DNA of 34,441 bases, taken from contig JAGHUA010000033.1 of the NCBI GenBank assembly GCA_018065085.1, positions 1-34,441 of the forward strand, written 5' to 3'. Below the pieces are notes generated by a model that saw nothing but the letters and a program-made list of their open reading frames with translations, ran no database searches and was not told the origin of the DNA. Made by a program: the position numbers and the translations under genes. Positions 25,848 through 33,607 of this stretch are shown in pieces (position 1 is the stretch's first letter; every line of letters starts with the position of its first letter). The stretch comes from Candidatus Liminaster caballi (GTDB taxonomy: Bacteria > Bacteroidota > Bacteroidia > Bacteroidales > UBA3663).

Positions 25848-26810
25848 TTATTTTTTCCTGAACACCACCCAAGGCACCTGACCGGCGTGCTTGTGGGGGA
25901 ATCTGCGAACATCGCCAATGTCGTGGCGTGTGCCGTCGGCTGTGCGGTAGAAGCAATAGTCATAGCCGCCGGTGATGTAGATTGCATCGATGAATCCGTA
26001 TTCGCGAAGGGCGTCGGCGAAATCCCACATCGTTTCCTTATGAAGTGTCTCGATGTAATAGAGACGGTCGTTGCTCATTCGTCCGATGGCGCGGCGTTCC
26101 ACCTTGCCATGCAGATAGAAGTGTGGCGGTAAAGTGCCGGCCGACAGGAGTATGAACTGGCGGAAGAAACAGCCGCCGTTCTGTGCGGCAAAATCTTTGA
26201 CCTTGTCGCTGCGCGAAACGCCAATTACATAGTTGTCTCCAACTCCGGCAAAATATCCAATTCGGTTGCTACGTGCAGTCTCAATCTCTTTACCGTCGAT
26301 GACCATGCTGCCGATGATCGAGAAATCCGGATGATAGTCAGCGCATCGGCTGTAAAGGAATACATCTGTGTCGGCCGTGTCTGGCTCGTTCATGCTTATT
26401 TCTGCGCGCAAGCCGCGTGCCTCATATAAGTTCAAAGCCACACCCAGCACCGAGTCGGATGTCATCACAACTTCCGGCGTAACGTCTGCCGCATTTTTTG
26501 CCTGAAGCTTCCCGATGTTTTCGTCGGGAGACACAGCGATAGGCACACCTAAATTATTGTACGCGCGATAGAATCGCCAGCCGCTCCATATTCCAACACA
26601 GAGCAGGGCGGTGGCAAGAATGCTGCAGATCGTCCATGCCCACAATCTATGAGGGTTCTTCTTCGTTGAATTGTCTGAACCCTTGTCTGAGTGATCTCTC
26701 TCGATTGTTATTGTCGGCACTTCGCCCTGTCCCTGCCCGGGTATTACCTCCGGCTTTTCCTCAATAATGATTACAGGTTTCTCTTCTGTCATATCTATAT
26801 ACTTGCTCAT
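25848..26810 (-). CDS. Membrane-anchored protein, possible phosphodiester-glycosidase-like domain
   Basis: 320 residues. A cytoplasmic N-terminus rich in Glu, Pro, Val and Ile (with IIIEEKPEVIPGQGQG) precedes one transmembrane helix at about 56-77 (LWAWTICSILATALLCVGIW). The C-terminal 240 residues lie outside. They contain RSNRIGYFAGVGDNYVIGVS, KVERRAIGRMSNDRLYYIE and IDAIYITGGYDYCFYR, which recall the NAGPA/phosphodiester glycosidase fold (RxAIG; DA..x..GG), but the Ser/Gly catalytic stretch is divergent, so function is uncertain. Its ATG overlaps the LytTR stop (ATGA), so the two are coupled. It may be the membrane partner of that regulator. Confidence 0.6.
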   Translation of the reverse strand: MSKYIDMTEEKPVIIIEEKPEVIPGQGQGEVPTITIERDHSDKGSDNSTKKNPHRLWAWTICSILATALLCVGIWSGWRFYRAYNNLGVPIAVSPDENIGKLQAKNAADVTPEVVMTSDSVLGVALNLYEARGLRAEISMNEPDTADTDVFLYSRCADYHPDFSIIGSMVIDGKEIETARSNRIGYFAGVGDNYVIGVSRSDKVKDFAAQNGGCFFRQFILLSAGTLPPHFYLHGKVERRAIGRMSNDRLYYIETLHKETMWDFADALREYGFIDAIYITGGYDYCFYRTADGTRHDIGDVRRFPHKHAGQVPWVVFRKK

Positions 26811-27166
26811 CTCTTTTCTCCTTCCTGCTCGATGCGAGCCTTTAGTTCCTTAAGCGCGTCCTTTGATGCCTTTAACCTGAATTCGCTGCGAAGATTCTGT
26901 CCGTTCAGGCGCAGCTCCTGACTCGTCAGATTGATTATGTAGATATAGTTCTTATTCACAATCAGACTCTTGCCCACGCGGACGAACATATTGCTCTGAA
27001 GGGTCTTGAACACTTCATCGAAATAGTGTAGCTGGAAAGTCATTTTGTATGGTTTGCCATCGAACAGATACATGTCGGAGTAGTTGCCGTCAGCGCTGAC
27101 AAAGACTATGTCCTCTGCTTGCACTCTGACGAGTTCTGTCGATGTCGATATCTTAAGCCATTCCAT
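26807..27166 (-). CDS. LytTR-type DNA-binding regulator without receiver domain
   Basis: 119 residues, essentially a lone LytTR domain (about 10-105): VQAEDIVFVSADGNYSDMYL, FDEVFKTLQSNMFVRVGKSL, then IVNKNYIYIINLTSQELRLN. It lacks the response-receiver domain of AgrA/LytR proteins. Stand-alone LytTR proteins paired with a membrane protein form LytTR regulatory systems in other bacteria, in which the membrane partner restrains the regulator. It is coupled by ATGA to such a membrane gene. It has its own promoter. Confidence 0.9.
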   Translation of the reverse strand: MEWLKISTSTELVRVQAEDIVFVSADGNYSDMYLFDGKPYKMTFQLHYFDEVFKTLQSNMFVRVGKSLIVNKNYIYIINLTSQELRLNGQNLRSEFRLKASKDALKELKARIEQEGEKR

Positions 27167-27197
27167 TGCGGTCGAAATATAATTATAACTCTGCGGG

Positions 27198-27229
27198 CAA
27201 AGTTATGATTTTTTCTTTACACTATCAAA
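27198..27229 (-). promoter_or_regulatory. Promoter of the lytTR operon
   Basis: On the minus strand TTTG (27229-27226) and TAACTTTG (27205-27198) are separated by 20 bases, a perfect consensus match, 31 bases before the ATG at 27166. Confidence 0.85.
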
Positions 27230-27269
27230 TATCTTTCCTCAAATCGTGTCCAAGACCCTTCATTTTATC

Positions 27270-28598
27270 TTATTCCTGCACTTTTTCAGGCTTGTTATTG
27301 ACAATTCTGAGCGAGAAGAACATTGCTGCGCCAACAACAACGAAGAGTCCGAGAGTTCCTGCAAGCAGAGCCATGCTCTCGATGCTGAGCAATACGAATA
27401 TGAACAGATTGACGAGGGCCATAAACATGCACACGGCAATGGCTGGTAGATTTTTTCTTACGATAGCCTTCAGATATAGGCCGATCAAACCGAGCGTCAT
27501 GAAGGCGGAAATGAAATATGCTGCGGAGAATCCAACCCATTCGCCAAACGAAAGCAACAACAGATAGAAGAGCACGAGCGCGCAGCTGATCAGCACATAA
27601 CTGAGCACGTTGATGTCGCCCTTCACACACATCTCAGCCGTAAACACAGCTGCCAGCGAAAGCAGGATCACCAGGAAGGCATACTTCAAGGCTCTGTCAG
27701 TCTTTGTATATTGACCGCCCATGATGAGCAGCTTTGTGCCAACGGTCTGGAAGGCTTTTTCGCGATTGTCGGCATAGAACACCTGATCGACATCGTTGCG
27801 GTTCAGGCTCGAAATCTTCCATGTCGCCTCAAATCCATCGTCAGTCACATTCCTGCTCGATGGCAGCATGAAACCGTTGAAGCTTGGATCCTTGCAGTTG
27901 CCAGAGATGGTCAGGACTGTGCTTTGTCCGATTGGAGCCACATTCAGTTCGCCAGAGCCCTTCAATTCGGTTGTGACCTCAAAGTTTACATCGTTTCTGC
28001 CCACCATTGCACTCAGATCGGCGGTTGCGCATATTGGTTCCATGTCGCTGCCAAAGATGCTGGCTATCTTCGATTTGCCAAAGTCGTTGAAGTGCATATT
28101 TAGCTCAGCCACTTTGCCACCGATGTTGACCTTGATGCCGTCTTCCAGGCCTCGCTTGTCTTTGATGGCCACAATAATCTGGGCATTCTTCCAATCAATC
28201 TTTACCGATTTCTCTTTGTCGGCATTCTGTCCGAGGTCGTGCATCTGCGACAGATTGTAACTGCCCTTGCCATTCACTTTCGTGCGATAGACCGAGGCGT
28301 CGAACATGCCTCTGTGCAGGGTCTCGCTCTGGATGTCGGCCGTCATTTCGAGTCGTTCTGGCAGAACATACATGCATGTGTATGGCATAGTTGCAGTTGA
28401 ATCTTTGCAAACCGGCACGCAGATGATCGGACCGACAAAATCCTGCTTGTTACTCCACGATTCGGCAATCTCATTCTGCGCCTGCTTCGACATCCACTCA
28501 CGATCGCCGACAAGGCCGCTGATGAACAGACTTGCAACCCAGAACACAAAAGTCATGATGCTAATAGCAGTCATCTTCTGATAAGTTTTCTTTTCCAT
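27270..28598 (-). CDS. creD: CreD-family inner-membrane protein
   Basis: 442 residues. One N-terminal transmembrane helix (MTFVFWVASLFISGLVGDRE) is followed by a large periplasmic beta-rich domain (VPVCKDS, VYVLPERL-like YVLPERLEM, VYRTKVNGKGSYN, DDGFEATWKISSLNR) and then about five transmembrane helices (YAFLVILLSLAAVFTAEM, VLISCALVLFYLLLLSFGEW and others). This is the full CreD layout. CreD is a membrane protein of unknown mechanism, associated with envelope stress and, in some bacteria, with beta-lactam response. No CreBC two-component genes are adjacent. It lies 70 bases after the DUF4846 gene, in the same direction. Confidence 0.93.
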   Translation of the reverse strand: MEKKTYQKMTAISIMTFVFWVASLFISGLVGDREWMSKQAQNEIAESWSNKQDFVGPIICVPVCKDSTATMPYTCMYVLPERLEMTADIQSETLHRGMFDASVYRTKVNGKGSYNLSQMHDLGQNADKEKSVKIDWKNAQIIVAIKDKRGLEDGIKVNIGGKVAELNMHFNDFGKSKIASIFGSDMEPICATADLSAMVGRNDVNFEVTTELKGSGELNVAPIGQSTVLTISGNCKDPSFNGFMLPSSRNVTDDGFEATWKISSLNRNDVDQVFYADNREKAFQTVGTKLLIMGGQYTKTDRALKYAFLVILLSLAAVFTAEMCVKGDINVLSYVLISCALVLFYLLLLSFGEWVGFSAAYFISAFMTLGLIGLYLKAIVRKNLPAIAVCMFMALVNLFIFVLLSIESMALLAGTLGLFVVVGAAMFFSLRIVNNKPEKVQE

Positions 28599-28668
28599 AA
28601 TACTTGGTGTTTTTTTTATTTGTTTGTTAATAGATTAAGCTATACTGCGATACTTGCGAAACTATGCA

Positions 28669-29475
28669 TTAGAAATGCCTCAGTTCGTCTGAATAGAAAT
28701 GGAATGGGAACAAGAACTGGACATCAGCATCCTGATCGATCTTGAACCATGCCGAACTTAATGGATTGCGCACATTCAGTATCACATGAATGTCCCGTGC
28801 GGGTGTGGCACCTTCTGCCAGTATGCACATTCTTTCGCCCGTCTTTGGGTTTACTGCCACATCTACCACCATGATGGCATGTCCGTATCGGTGTCCTGGA
28901 CGTGCAGCATAGACAAAGACATCGCCCACCTGAACATCCTTGAACTTGCGCTTCTTCATTTCATGCACCAGCGAATAAGTGCTGGCCATTCCATAGACCT
29001 TTCGCAAGTATTTCTCGAACGCCTGCCTTGAACTGCCACCACTATAGGCCATTACCTCGCGGTTCACGTCTTCGAACTTTATGTCATTGAAGCGTCCCTT
29101 GCGAAATAGAAACTCTGCTCGCATGTGCATACAGGCGTCAGCACATTGCTCCCAATTGCTCAATATTGGCAAATCAACTACGGCGTAATTCAGAATCTGC
29201 AGATGTGCCCGGCCTCCGGTAAAGAGCTTAACTTCCGTACCTTTCGGCTTAAGTGGCAATGATCGGAGGAATTCACTATATCCCGACTGATCGGTATTCA
29301 GTCTTTCGTATCCCGCAGGAACAGGTATTTCGCCTATCGTCTTGTAGTTATGCACATTACTTGTGTGTCTGGCATAGAGCAGATAGCTTCCACCAATTGC
29401 GGCTATTAAAACAAGGGATGTCAATGCAATACCCAGCCAGATCCAGACACGATTTCTTTTCTTTCCGGTTTTCAT
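28669..29475 (-). CDS. DUF4846 membrane-anchored protein
   Basis: 268 residues. After a basic start, one transmembrane helix (VWIWLGIALTSLVLIAAIGG) anchors the protein; the rest should be periplasmic. Conserved-looking elements are CADACMHMRAEFLF (Cys111, Cys115), YSGGSSRQAF, QVGDVFVYA and RPGHRYGHAIMVVDVA (His195, His199). This is the DUF4846 pattern, common in Bacteroidota and of unknown function. The C/H/D residues make a hydrolase possible, but this is inference. First gene of the transcript that includes creD, with a perfect promoter. Confidence 0.85.
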   Translation of the reverse strand: MKTGKKRNRVWIWLGIALTSLVLIAAIGGSYLLYARHTSNVHNYKTIGEIPVPAGYERLNTDQSGYSEFLRSLPLKPKGTEVKLFTGGRAHLQILNYAVVDLPILSNWEQCADACMHMRAEFLFRKGRFNDIKFEDVNREVMAYSGGSSRQAFEKYLRKVYGMASTYSLVHEMKKRKFKDVQVGDVFVYAARPGHRYGHAIMVVDVAVNPKTGERMCILAEGATPARDIHVILNVRNPLSSAWFKIDQDADVQFLFPFHFYSDELRHF

Positions 29476-29558
29476 AAGTTGTATAAATATTTGAGATTGT
29501 TTTATTTCTTATTGGTTAAACCGGACCGTCACTCATGGCCTTTCCCGTTTAGCCGCTG

Positions 29559-29590
29559 CAAAGATATGGACAATAAAATGCACAACCAAA
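29559..29590 (-). promoter_or_regulatory. Promoter of the DUF4846/creD transcript
   Basis: On the minus strand TTTG (29590-29587) and TATCTTTG (29566-29559) are exactly 20 bases apart. It lies 83 bases upstream of the ATG at 29475, leaving a leader of about 75 nt. Confidence 0.85.
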
Positions 29591-29989
29591 TTATATAAAC
29601 TGCCTTGTATGAAATCCCCAAGTTTATGTATGAAATTCGTATGCCTCATCATATTTTCATACAATGACTCCATTGTGCAGAATTGCAACAAGTGATCACA
29701 GCAAATTCCAGATATACACGTCAAAATGACAGTTTGGTATAACATAAGTAATAAAATATCTCTAAGATTCTGGGGTAAGACGGTTTTTTTAGCAAAAAGA
29801 TTTTGGGGTAAGTCGGTCTTTTATAAGATCGGCTTGCTTTAATTTATTGATTATCTGAGTTATTGAATCAAATGTGTGTTGTATCAATGAATATATGTTT
29901 TTTTATGCACTAATTTGTTTCTTGCTATATAATTTTTAGGAGAAAGAAATACATTTTGTTATCTAAGAATATATATTTATCAGTCAAAA
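29591..29989. other. Long AT-rich intergenic spacer
   Basis: About 400 bases between two divergent promoters. Apart from the pair of direct repeats at 29764-29823 I see no gene, hairpin terminator or insertion-sequence end that I can support. Short open frames here lack coding-like composition. Confidence 0.5.
29764..29823. repeat. Pair of 27-bp direct repeats, 33-bp period
   Basis: The first copy (29764-29790) and the second (29797-29823) agree at 23 of 27 bases around the core TTGGGGTAAG-N-CGGT (CTGGGGTAAG in the first). The 33-base period is about three helical turns, so both copies face the same side of the DNA. They lie about 170 bases from each of the two divergent promoters. Confidence 0.8.
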
Positions 29990-30021
29990 TTTGGTTGTTC
30001 TGATTTTTTGCTGTATCTTTG
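29990..30021 (+). promoter_or_regulatory. Promoter of the small-gene pair
   Basis: TTTG (29990-29993) and TATCTTTG (30014-30021), 20 bases apart, match the consensus perfectly. It lies 55 bases before the ATG at 30077. Confidence 0.85.
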
Positions 30022-30076
30022 CGCCAGATTATATATATAACAAATTAAGTGCTCTTGAAGATGTAATCTTGCTGAT

Positions 30077-30310
30077 ATGAAAACGATTCAAATTGATGAA
30101 TTAAAGACAGGAATGCCTGGCATTACTCCGATTATTGGAGAATACCTGTATGAAAATGTCTTAGCAGGCATGCATCTAAGTTCAAATGGTGTTGCCGCAA
30201 GAATTAAAGTTAAGGAACAGCAGATAACGCAATCAGACGATACTCAATTGCCTGCCTATATTTCAGTAGTTGAACTAAGTTGTCCAAAAGCATATTTTAA
30301 TAAGATGTAA
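30077..30310 (+). CDS. Small hypothetical protein, first of a pair
   Basis: 77 residues, no signal peptide or membrane helix. It contains MKTIQIDELKTGMPGITPII, then LPAYISVVELSCPKAYF. The beta-strand-like spacing is compatible with a small globular domain, but I recognise no family. The gene is 4 bases before a second small gene and shares its promoter, so the products probably work together. Codon use is more AT-rich than in the core operons. Confidence 0.7.
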   Translation: MKTIQIDELKTGMPGITPIIGEYLYENVLAGMHLSSNGVAARIKVKEQQITQSDDTQLPAYISVVELSCPKAYFNKM

Positions 30311-30314
30311 AGTC

Positions 30315-30782
30315 ATGGATGCTATTAGAAATTTACATAATGAGGCTATGGATATAGCTCAGATGGCACAGATTAAACTCCAAAAAGGAGAGCATGAAGA
30401 AGCCAAAGAGATGTTCCTAACAGCTTTCGATAAAGAACGGAGTGCAGCTATGCTTGCCGTTGAGCAGCAGTTGTCGCAACCAGGTCTTTCTATTTTGCTT
30501 CAAAGTGCGGCACATCTTGCAGTGACATGTGGCAAGGAGCGAGAGGCTGAAAAACTGGCAGGACTTGCTCTTGCTGGTGAAATCCCTGAGGAGATTGCCT
30601 CGGATCTTCGTTTGTTGGTTTCAAATCTTTATACGAAAGGTGAGGGAGATTATGAAACATATCAAGTCCAGATTCCTTCGAACGATAATTCTGTGGTTTC
30701 TGCTCTCAATATTATGTTAGAGCGAATGGGTTGCACCTTTAGAAAGGTACATAATAGTGCCAGAAAGATTGCGGTGCTATAA
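30315..30782 (+). CDS. Helical TPR-like hypothetical protein, second of a pair
   Basis: 155 residues, predicted all-helical in its first 110 residues: RNLHNEAMDIAQMAQIKLQK, GEHEEAKEMFLTAFDKERSA, SAAHLAVTCGKEREAEKLAG, IPEEIASDLRLL. The spacing resembles two to three degenerate TPR helices. Similar HNQAMD-type proteins occur in cyanobacteria and Bacteroidota without known function. The C-terminus is a different, more polar segment. Coupled closely to the 77-residue gene; a two-gene cassette that may be a protein-protein adaptor or a defence- or stress-type pair, unproven. Confidence 0.7.
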   Translation: MDAIRNLHNEAMDIAQMAQIKLQKGEHEEAKEMFLTAFDKERSAAMLAVEQQLSQPGLSILLQSAAHLAVTCGKEREAEKLAGLALAGEIPEEIASDLRLLVSNLYTKGEGDYETYQVQIPSNDNSVVSALNIMLERMGCTFRKVHNSARKIAVL

Positions 30783-30798
30783 AAAAGAACGAGACTAT

Positions 30799-31002
30799 AT
30801 GAAAATACTCCTTATTCTTTGCTGTGTTTTTGTTTCTTCCGTAAGTTATGCCTACGATTTTGAATCTGATGGTTTTTACTATAACATAACTTCTCTGCAA
30901 GACCAAACCGTAGATATAACTTCTAGAGATGTGTCATATACGGGCAGTGTTGTAATACCTGACTCTGTTCTATATGCTAATAGGAGTTTTATCTCTCGAT
31001 GA
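30799..31002 (+). pseudogene. N-terminal remnant of a BspA-like LRR protein
   Basis: 67 residues. MKILLILCCVFVSSVSYA is a signal peptide. It is followed by YDFESDGFYYNITSLQDQTV and VVIPDSVLYANRSFIS, the characteristic N-terminal segment of Bacteroidales leucine-rich-repeat proteins just before the first repeat. The frame stops (TGA) where the repeats should begin, and no LRR coding follows in any frame over the next 150 bases. It starts 16 bases after the upstream gene. It is the mirror image of the repeat-only fragment at the left end of the window. Confidence 0.75.
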
Positions 31003-31066
31003 TTTCTGTGTGAGATATTCAGGTCGCATTCTCAACAGATATTTACTTTACACAAAAGATTTGGAC

Positions 31067-31094
31067 CGGGAGGGGCAGATACTGTATGCTCCCG
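31067..31094 (+). terminator. Hairpin, possible terminator
   Basis: CGGGAG (31067-31072) pairs with CTCCCG (31089-31094) around an inner CAG/CTG pair, followed by TTTAT. It lies after the truncated BspA-like frame. Weaker than the following hairpin. Confidence 0.4.
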
Positions 31095-31145
31095 TTTATA
31101 TGACTCCATTCCTGTAATACATTCAAGTTTAAGAAAATACAGATG

Positions 31146-31182
31146 GCCTGCAATACCTCGTAAGAGATATTGCGGGCTTTTT
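31146..31182 (+). terminator. Rho-independent terminator
   Basis: GCCTGCAATA (31146-31155) pairs with TATTGCGGGC (31168-31177) over 10 bp, with one G-U pair, around a 12-base loop, followed by TTTTT. It closes the transcript of the two small genes and the LRR remnant. Confidence 0.9.
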
Positions 31183-31281
31183 GTTATTGCGCGGCAAAAG
31201 ACATATTTCTATTCATTTTATCTATTTGGGGGATAGAATGAAGCATTTTGCACTATAATATTTCATATTTCTATGTAAAAA

Positions 31282-31313
31282 TTTGGATATTTTATTTTTT
31301 TGATATATCTTTG
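31282..31313 (+). promoter_or_regulatory. Promoter of the structured RNA
   Basis: TTTG (31282-31285) and TATCTTTG (31306-31313) are exactly 20 bases apart. About 7 bases downstream begins a region with no open frame but dense secondary structure. Confidence 0.88.
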
Positions 31314-31319
31314 CGCCGT

Positions 31320-31655
31320 CCTAACCACGCCGATGTTACACGCGCGTATATATTTATAATGTATATTGCGCGTGTCGGCAGGGGAGGGATGACATATTAA
31401 AAGCGTTTACATACGTTTTGTCTTTGGCTTAACCGAACTTCGCAACTTCAATCTGAGCTAAAAGAGCAAAGCAGCGTAGATGCTTCCAAGGGTGTAATGT
31501 AACTCCTATTGTTCCCGTATTGCCTTAGCAATATAGGATATTATAGGCATTCAATACATCGGCGTGGAGGCTTGCGTTGCTCGTTCTGGCTCAGAGGGCA
31601 ATGCGAAGGCCTGGTTAAGCGGGATGAGTGACTGAAAAGTCTCCCCGCTTTTTTT
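31320..31655 (+). ncRNA. Structured non-coding RNA of uncertain family
   Basis: About 335 nt lie between a perfect promoter and a terminator with no credible coding frame. A closing stem of 12 perfect pairs joins CCACGCCGATGT (31325-31336) to ACATCGGCGTGG (31556-31567). Inside are hairpins ACACGCGC/GCGCGTGT (31338-31345/31368-31375), AAAAgCGT/ACGTTTT with a GAC/GTC base (31391-31422), AAGCA/TGCTT (31469-31485), and CCTAT/ATAGG enclosing ATTGC/GCAAT (31505-31537). After the closing stem comes GCGTTGCTC/GGGCAATGC (31574-31604) flanked by AGGC/GCCT, then the terminator. I see none of the hallmark sequences of RNase P RNA, tmRNA or SRP RNA. The Bacteroidales-1 motif or a 6S-like RNA are candidates I cannot confirm. 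Confidence 0.75.
31617..31655 (+). terminator. Rho-independent terminator of the RNA gene
   Basis: AAGCGGG (31617-31623) pairs with CCCGCTT (31644-31650); an inner GACT-GAAA-AGTC tetraloop hairpin caps it. Seven T residues run from 31649 to 31655. Confidence 0.92.
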
Positions 31656-31767
31656 GTGTCTGATGCGGTCACATATTTACAAATCTTATTTGAACTGTTC
31701 TTTATTAATTTGACTGGCTTAAAATACTTTAAGATAGATCTTTATTTGTCAAAATATATAAAATTTT

Positions 31768-33558
31768 ATGTTTATGAGCATGATCTCTTTTTTACATCAT
31801 TTGATTGAGAGATGCGTGGCAAGATTGGCTCGCATCTCGAAGAATATGGCAGAGAAACCGACCCCGGTTATTAATCACTTAGTAATTGCATTATTACTGC
31901 TTCTTACATCTTTCGGTTGTAGGGATGATAGAGATGATAGTGCAATGGAAAATACAGCCGCTCTGCTATCTGGTACAAAATGGACTACAGAGCTCGTTAA
32001 TGACGAAATGATTATTGAAGAAGACTATGTGGATGTTGACTATTCGACTACAGATATATATTTCATTGACGATAGCCGCTTTGTAGAAGTTACTTCCTAT
32101 AAATATGTTAGCTCTACATTGGGTCAAGGTGATGGTACATACGAAACTGGAGGAATGTATTCTGTATCTGGTAATCAAATCACACTTAAACACAATACTA
32201 AGAAATCCACTTTAACGGATGTTTGGACTTATCAAAAAGGCAAACTGAAGAATAATGTTTATACCTTTGATAAAGTTGGCAAGATAGCCCCTTCGGAAAA
32301 ATCATGGGCAGAAGATCTATGGCTGCAATTCGCACCAGATTCAATTCGATTGGATTTTATATTTAAATATGGTCTAAATAATTGGTTAGAACCTTCGTAT
32401 GACAAAAATTATAAGCTTTATAATTTCGTCCCTATCCTTGTCTTTATGGTAGATAAATCGGAGAAAATGTTTGAAAGAGATATCTCTGCAATAGAAGCAG
32501 TAATAAGCATAGATAATGGATATACAAATATTAGCACCAAAACTACGCGAAGAGCGTTTAAGGTTGGATGTCCTAAAAATGAAGATGCAAAAATTAGCGC
32601 AACTCCAGTTATTTATTTGACAAAGGGAGTGGCGACTCTTACATTAGAGTTAGCATACTATGACTTTAAGAAGGATAAACGCATTGTTTTACGAACAAAG
32701 GAATATAAGGTAAATAATCTGGAAGGTATAATCTCTGATGATTCAGGCAATGAAGGTGATGGAGATTCGAATGGTAACGATAATCAGAGTGGAAATAATG
32801 GAGACTCTGAAAATAATGATGCAATTGATTCTGAAAATAAAGACACAAAATCTTTCACCGTCGGTGGTGTCACCTTCCAAATGAAACTTGTTGAGGGCGG
32901 TACATTCCAGATGGGATCAACAAGAGGAAACAATAACGAGAAGCCAGTTCACACAGTAACAATATCTAATGACTACTATATGGGAGAAACCGAAGTCACT
33001 CAGGCTCTTTGGAAGGCTGTGACTGGCTACTCTCCTACATCGTCTGGCAGTTCTTGGTTTTCATACTACGGAGTTGGTGATGAATATCCTGCGTATTATA
33101 TCAGTTATGAAGATGTGCAGTCGTTCATCACCAAGCTAAACAGTCTTACCGGTCAGACCTTCCGCATGCCGACAGAGGCAGAATGGGAGTTTGCTGCAAG
33201 AGGCGGCAATAAGAGCAAGGGCTATGAATTTAGCGGAAGCAACAGTATTTCTGACGTTGCATGGTACACTGATAATAGTGGCAGCAAGACACATCCAGTC
33301 AAGACTAAAACTGCAAACGAACTCGGGCTTTATGACATGAGCGGTAATGTTTGGGAATGGTGCAGTGATTGGTATGGTAGCTATAGCAGCAATGCTCAGA
33401 CTGATCCTACTGGTCCAACTACCGGCCTAGACCGAGTGATTCGCGGCGGTGGCTGGTTCGGCAGCGCTACGTACTGCCGATGTGGTGGTCGCATCAGCAG
33501 CTCTCGTTACAGCCGGAGCGACCACATTGGATTTCGTTTGGCTTTATCCCCGCAGTAA
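31768..33558 (+). CDS. Surface lipoprotein with C-terminal FGE-sulfatase (C-type-lectin-fold) domain, probable DGR target
   Basis: 596 residues from 31768; the ATG at 31846 (MAEKPTPVINHLVIALLLLL, then TSFGC) gives a better lipoprotein signal and may be the true start. A lipocalin-like beta domain covers about 65-180 (SGTKWTTELVND, GMYSVSGNQITLKHN), followed by a second beta-rich region and an Asp/Asn/Gly/Ser-rich linker (about 328-362). The C-terminal 230 residues are a formylglycine-generating-enzyme-like domain: VEGGTFQMGSTRGNNNEKPV, GETEVTQALWKAVTG, FRMPTEAEWEFAARGG, ELGLYDMSGNVWEWCSDWYG, RGGGWFGS and IGFRLA. In Bacteroidota this fold often serves as ligand-binding display scaffold, not as an enzyme. 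The end carries a DGR-like variable segment. Confidence 0.92.
   Translation: MFMSMISFLHHLIERCVARLARISKNMAEKPTPVINHLVIALLLLLTSFGCRDDRDDSAMENTAALLSGTKWTTELVNDEMIIEEDYVDVDYSTTDIYFIDDSRFVEVTSYKYVSSTLGQGDGTYETGGMYSVSGNQITLKHNTKKSTLTDVWTYQKGKLKNNVYTFDKVGKIAPSEKSWAEDLWLQFAPDSIRLDFIFKYGLNNWLEPSYDKNYKLYNFVPILVFMVDKSEKMFERDISAIEAVISIDNGYTNISTKTTRRAFKVGCPKNEDAKISATPVIYLTKGVATLTLELAYYDFKKDKRIVLRTKEYKVNNLEGIISDDSGNEGDGDSNGNDNQSGNNGDSENNDAIDSENKDTKSFTVGGVTFQMKLVEGGTFQMGSTRGNNNEKPVHTVTISNDYYMGETEVTQALWKAVTGYSPTSSGSSWFSYYGVGDEYPAYYISYEDVQSFITKLNSLTGQTFRMPTEAEWEFAARGGNKSKGYEFSGSNSISDVAWYTDNSGSKTHPVKTKTANELGLYDMSGNVWEWCSDWYGSYSSNAQTDPTGPTTGLDRVIRGGGWFGSATYCRCGGRISSSRYSRSDHIGFRLALSPQ
33454..33546 (+). other. 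Candidate DGR variable repeat (VR)
   Basis: The last codons encode W-FGS-A-TY-CRCGGRISSSRYSRSDH-IGFRLA. Fixed scaffold residues (W, CR, R, IGFR) alternate with positions filled mainly by NNC or NNT codons: TTC, GGC, AGC, TAC, ATC, AGC, AGC, TCT, CGT, TAC, AGC, AGC, GAC, CAC. That is what adenine mutagenesis of AAC and AAT codons in a template would give. The template itself is not in the window. Confidence 0.6.
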
Positions 33559-33607
33559 ACTTTCCCGAAAAAAGACAAGAGAAGAAAGAATAAAAAAAAT
33601 AATTTAC

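Noticed and set aside
31320-31655. RNase P RNA, tmRNA or SRP RNA as identity of the structured RNA
   Set aside because: The conserved GAGGAAAGTCC block, an alanyl-tRNA-like end with tag frame, and the SRP GGAAGCAGC loop are not present.
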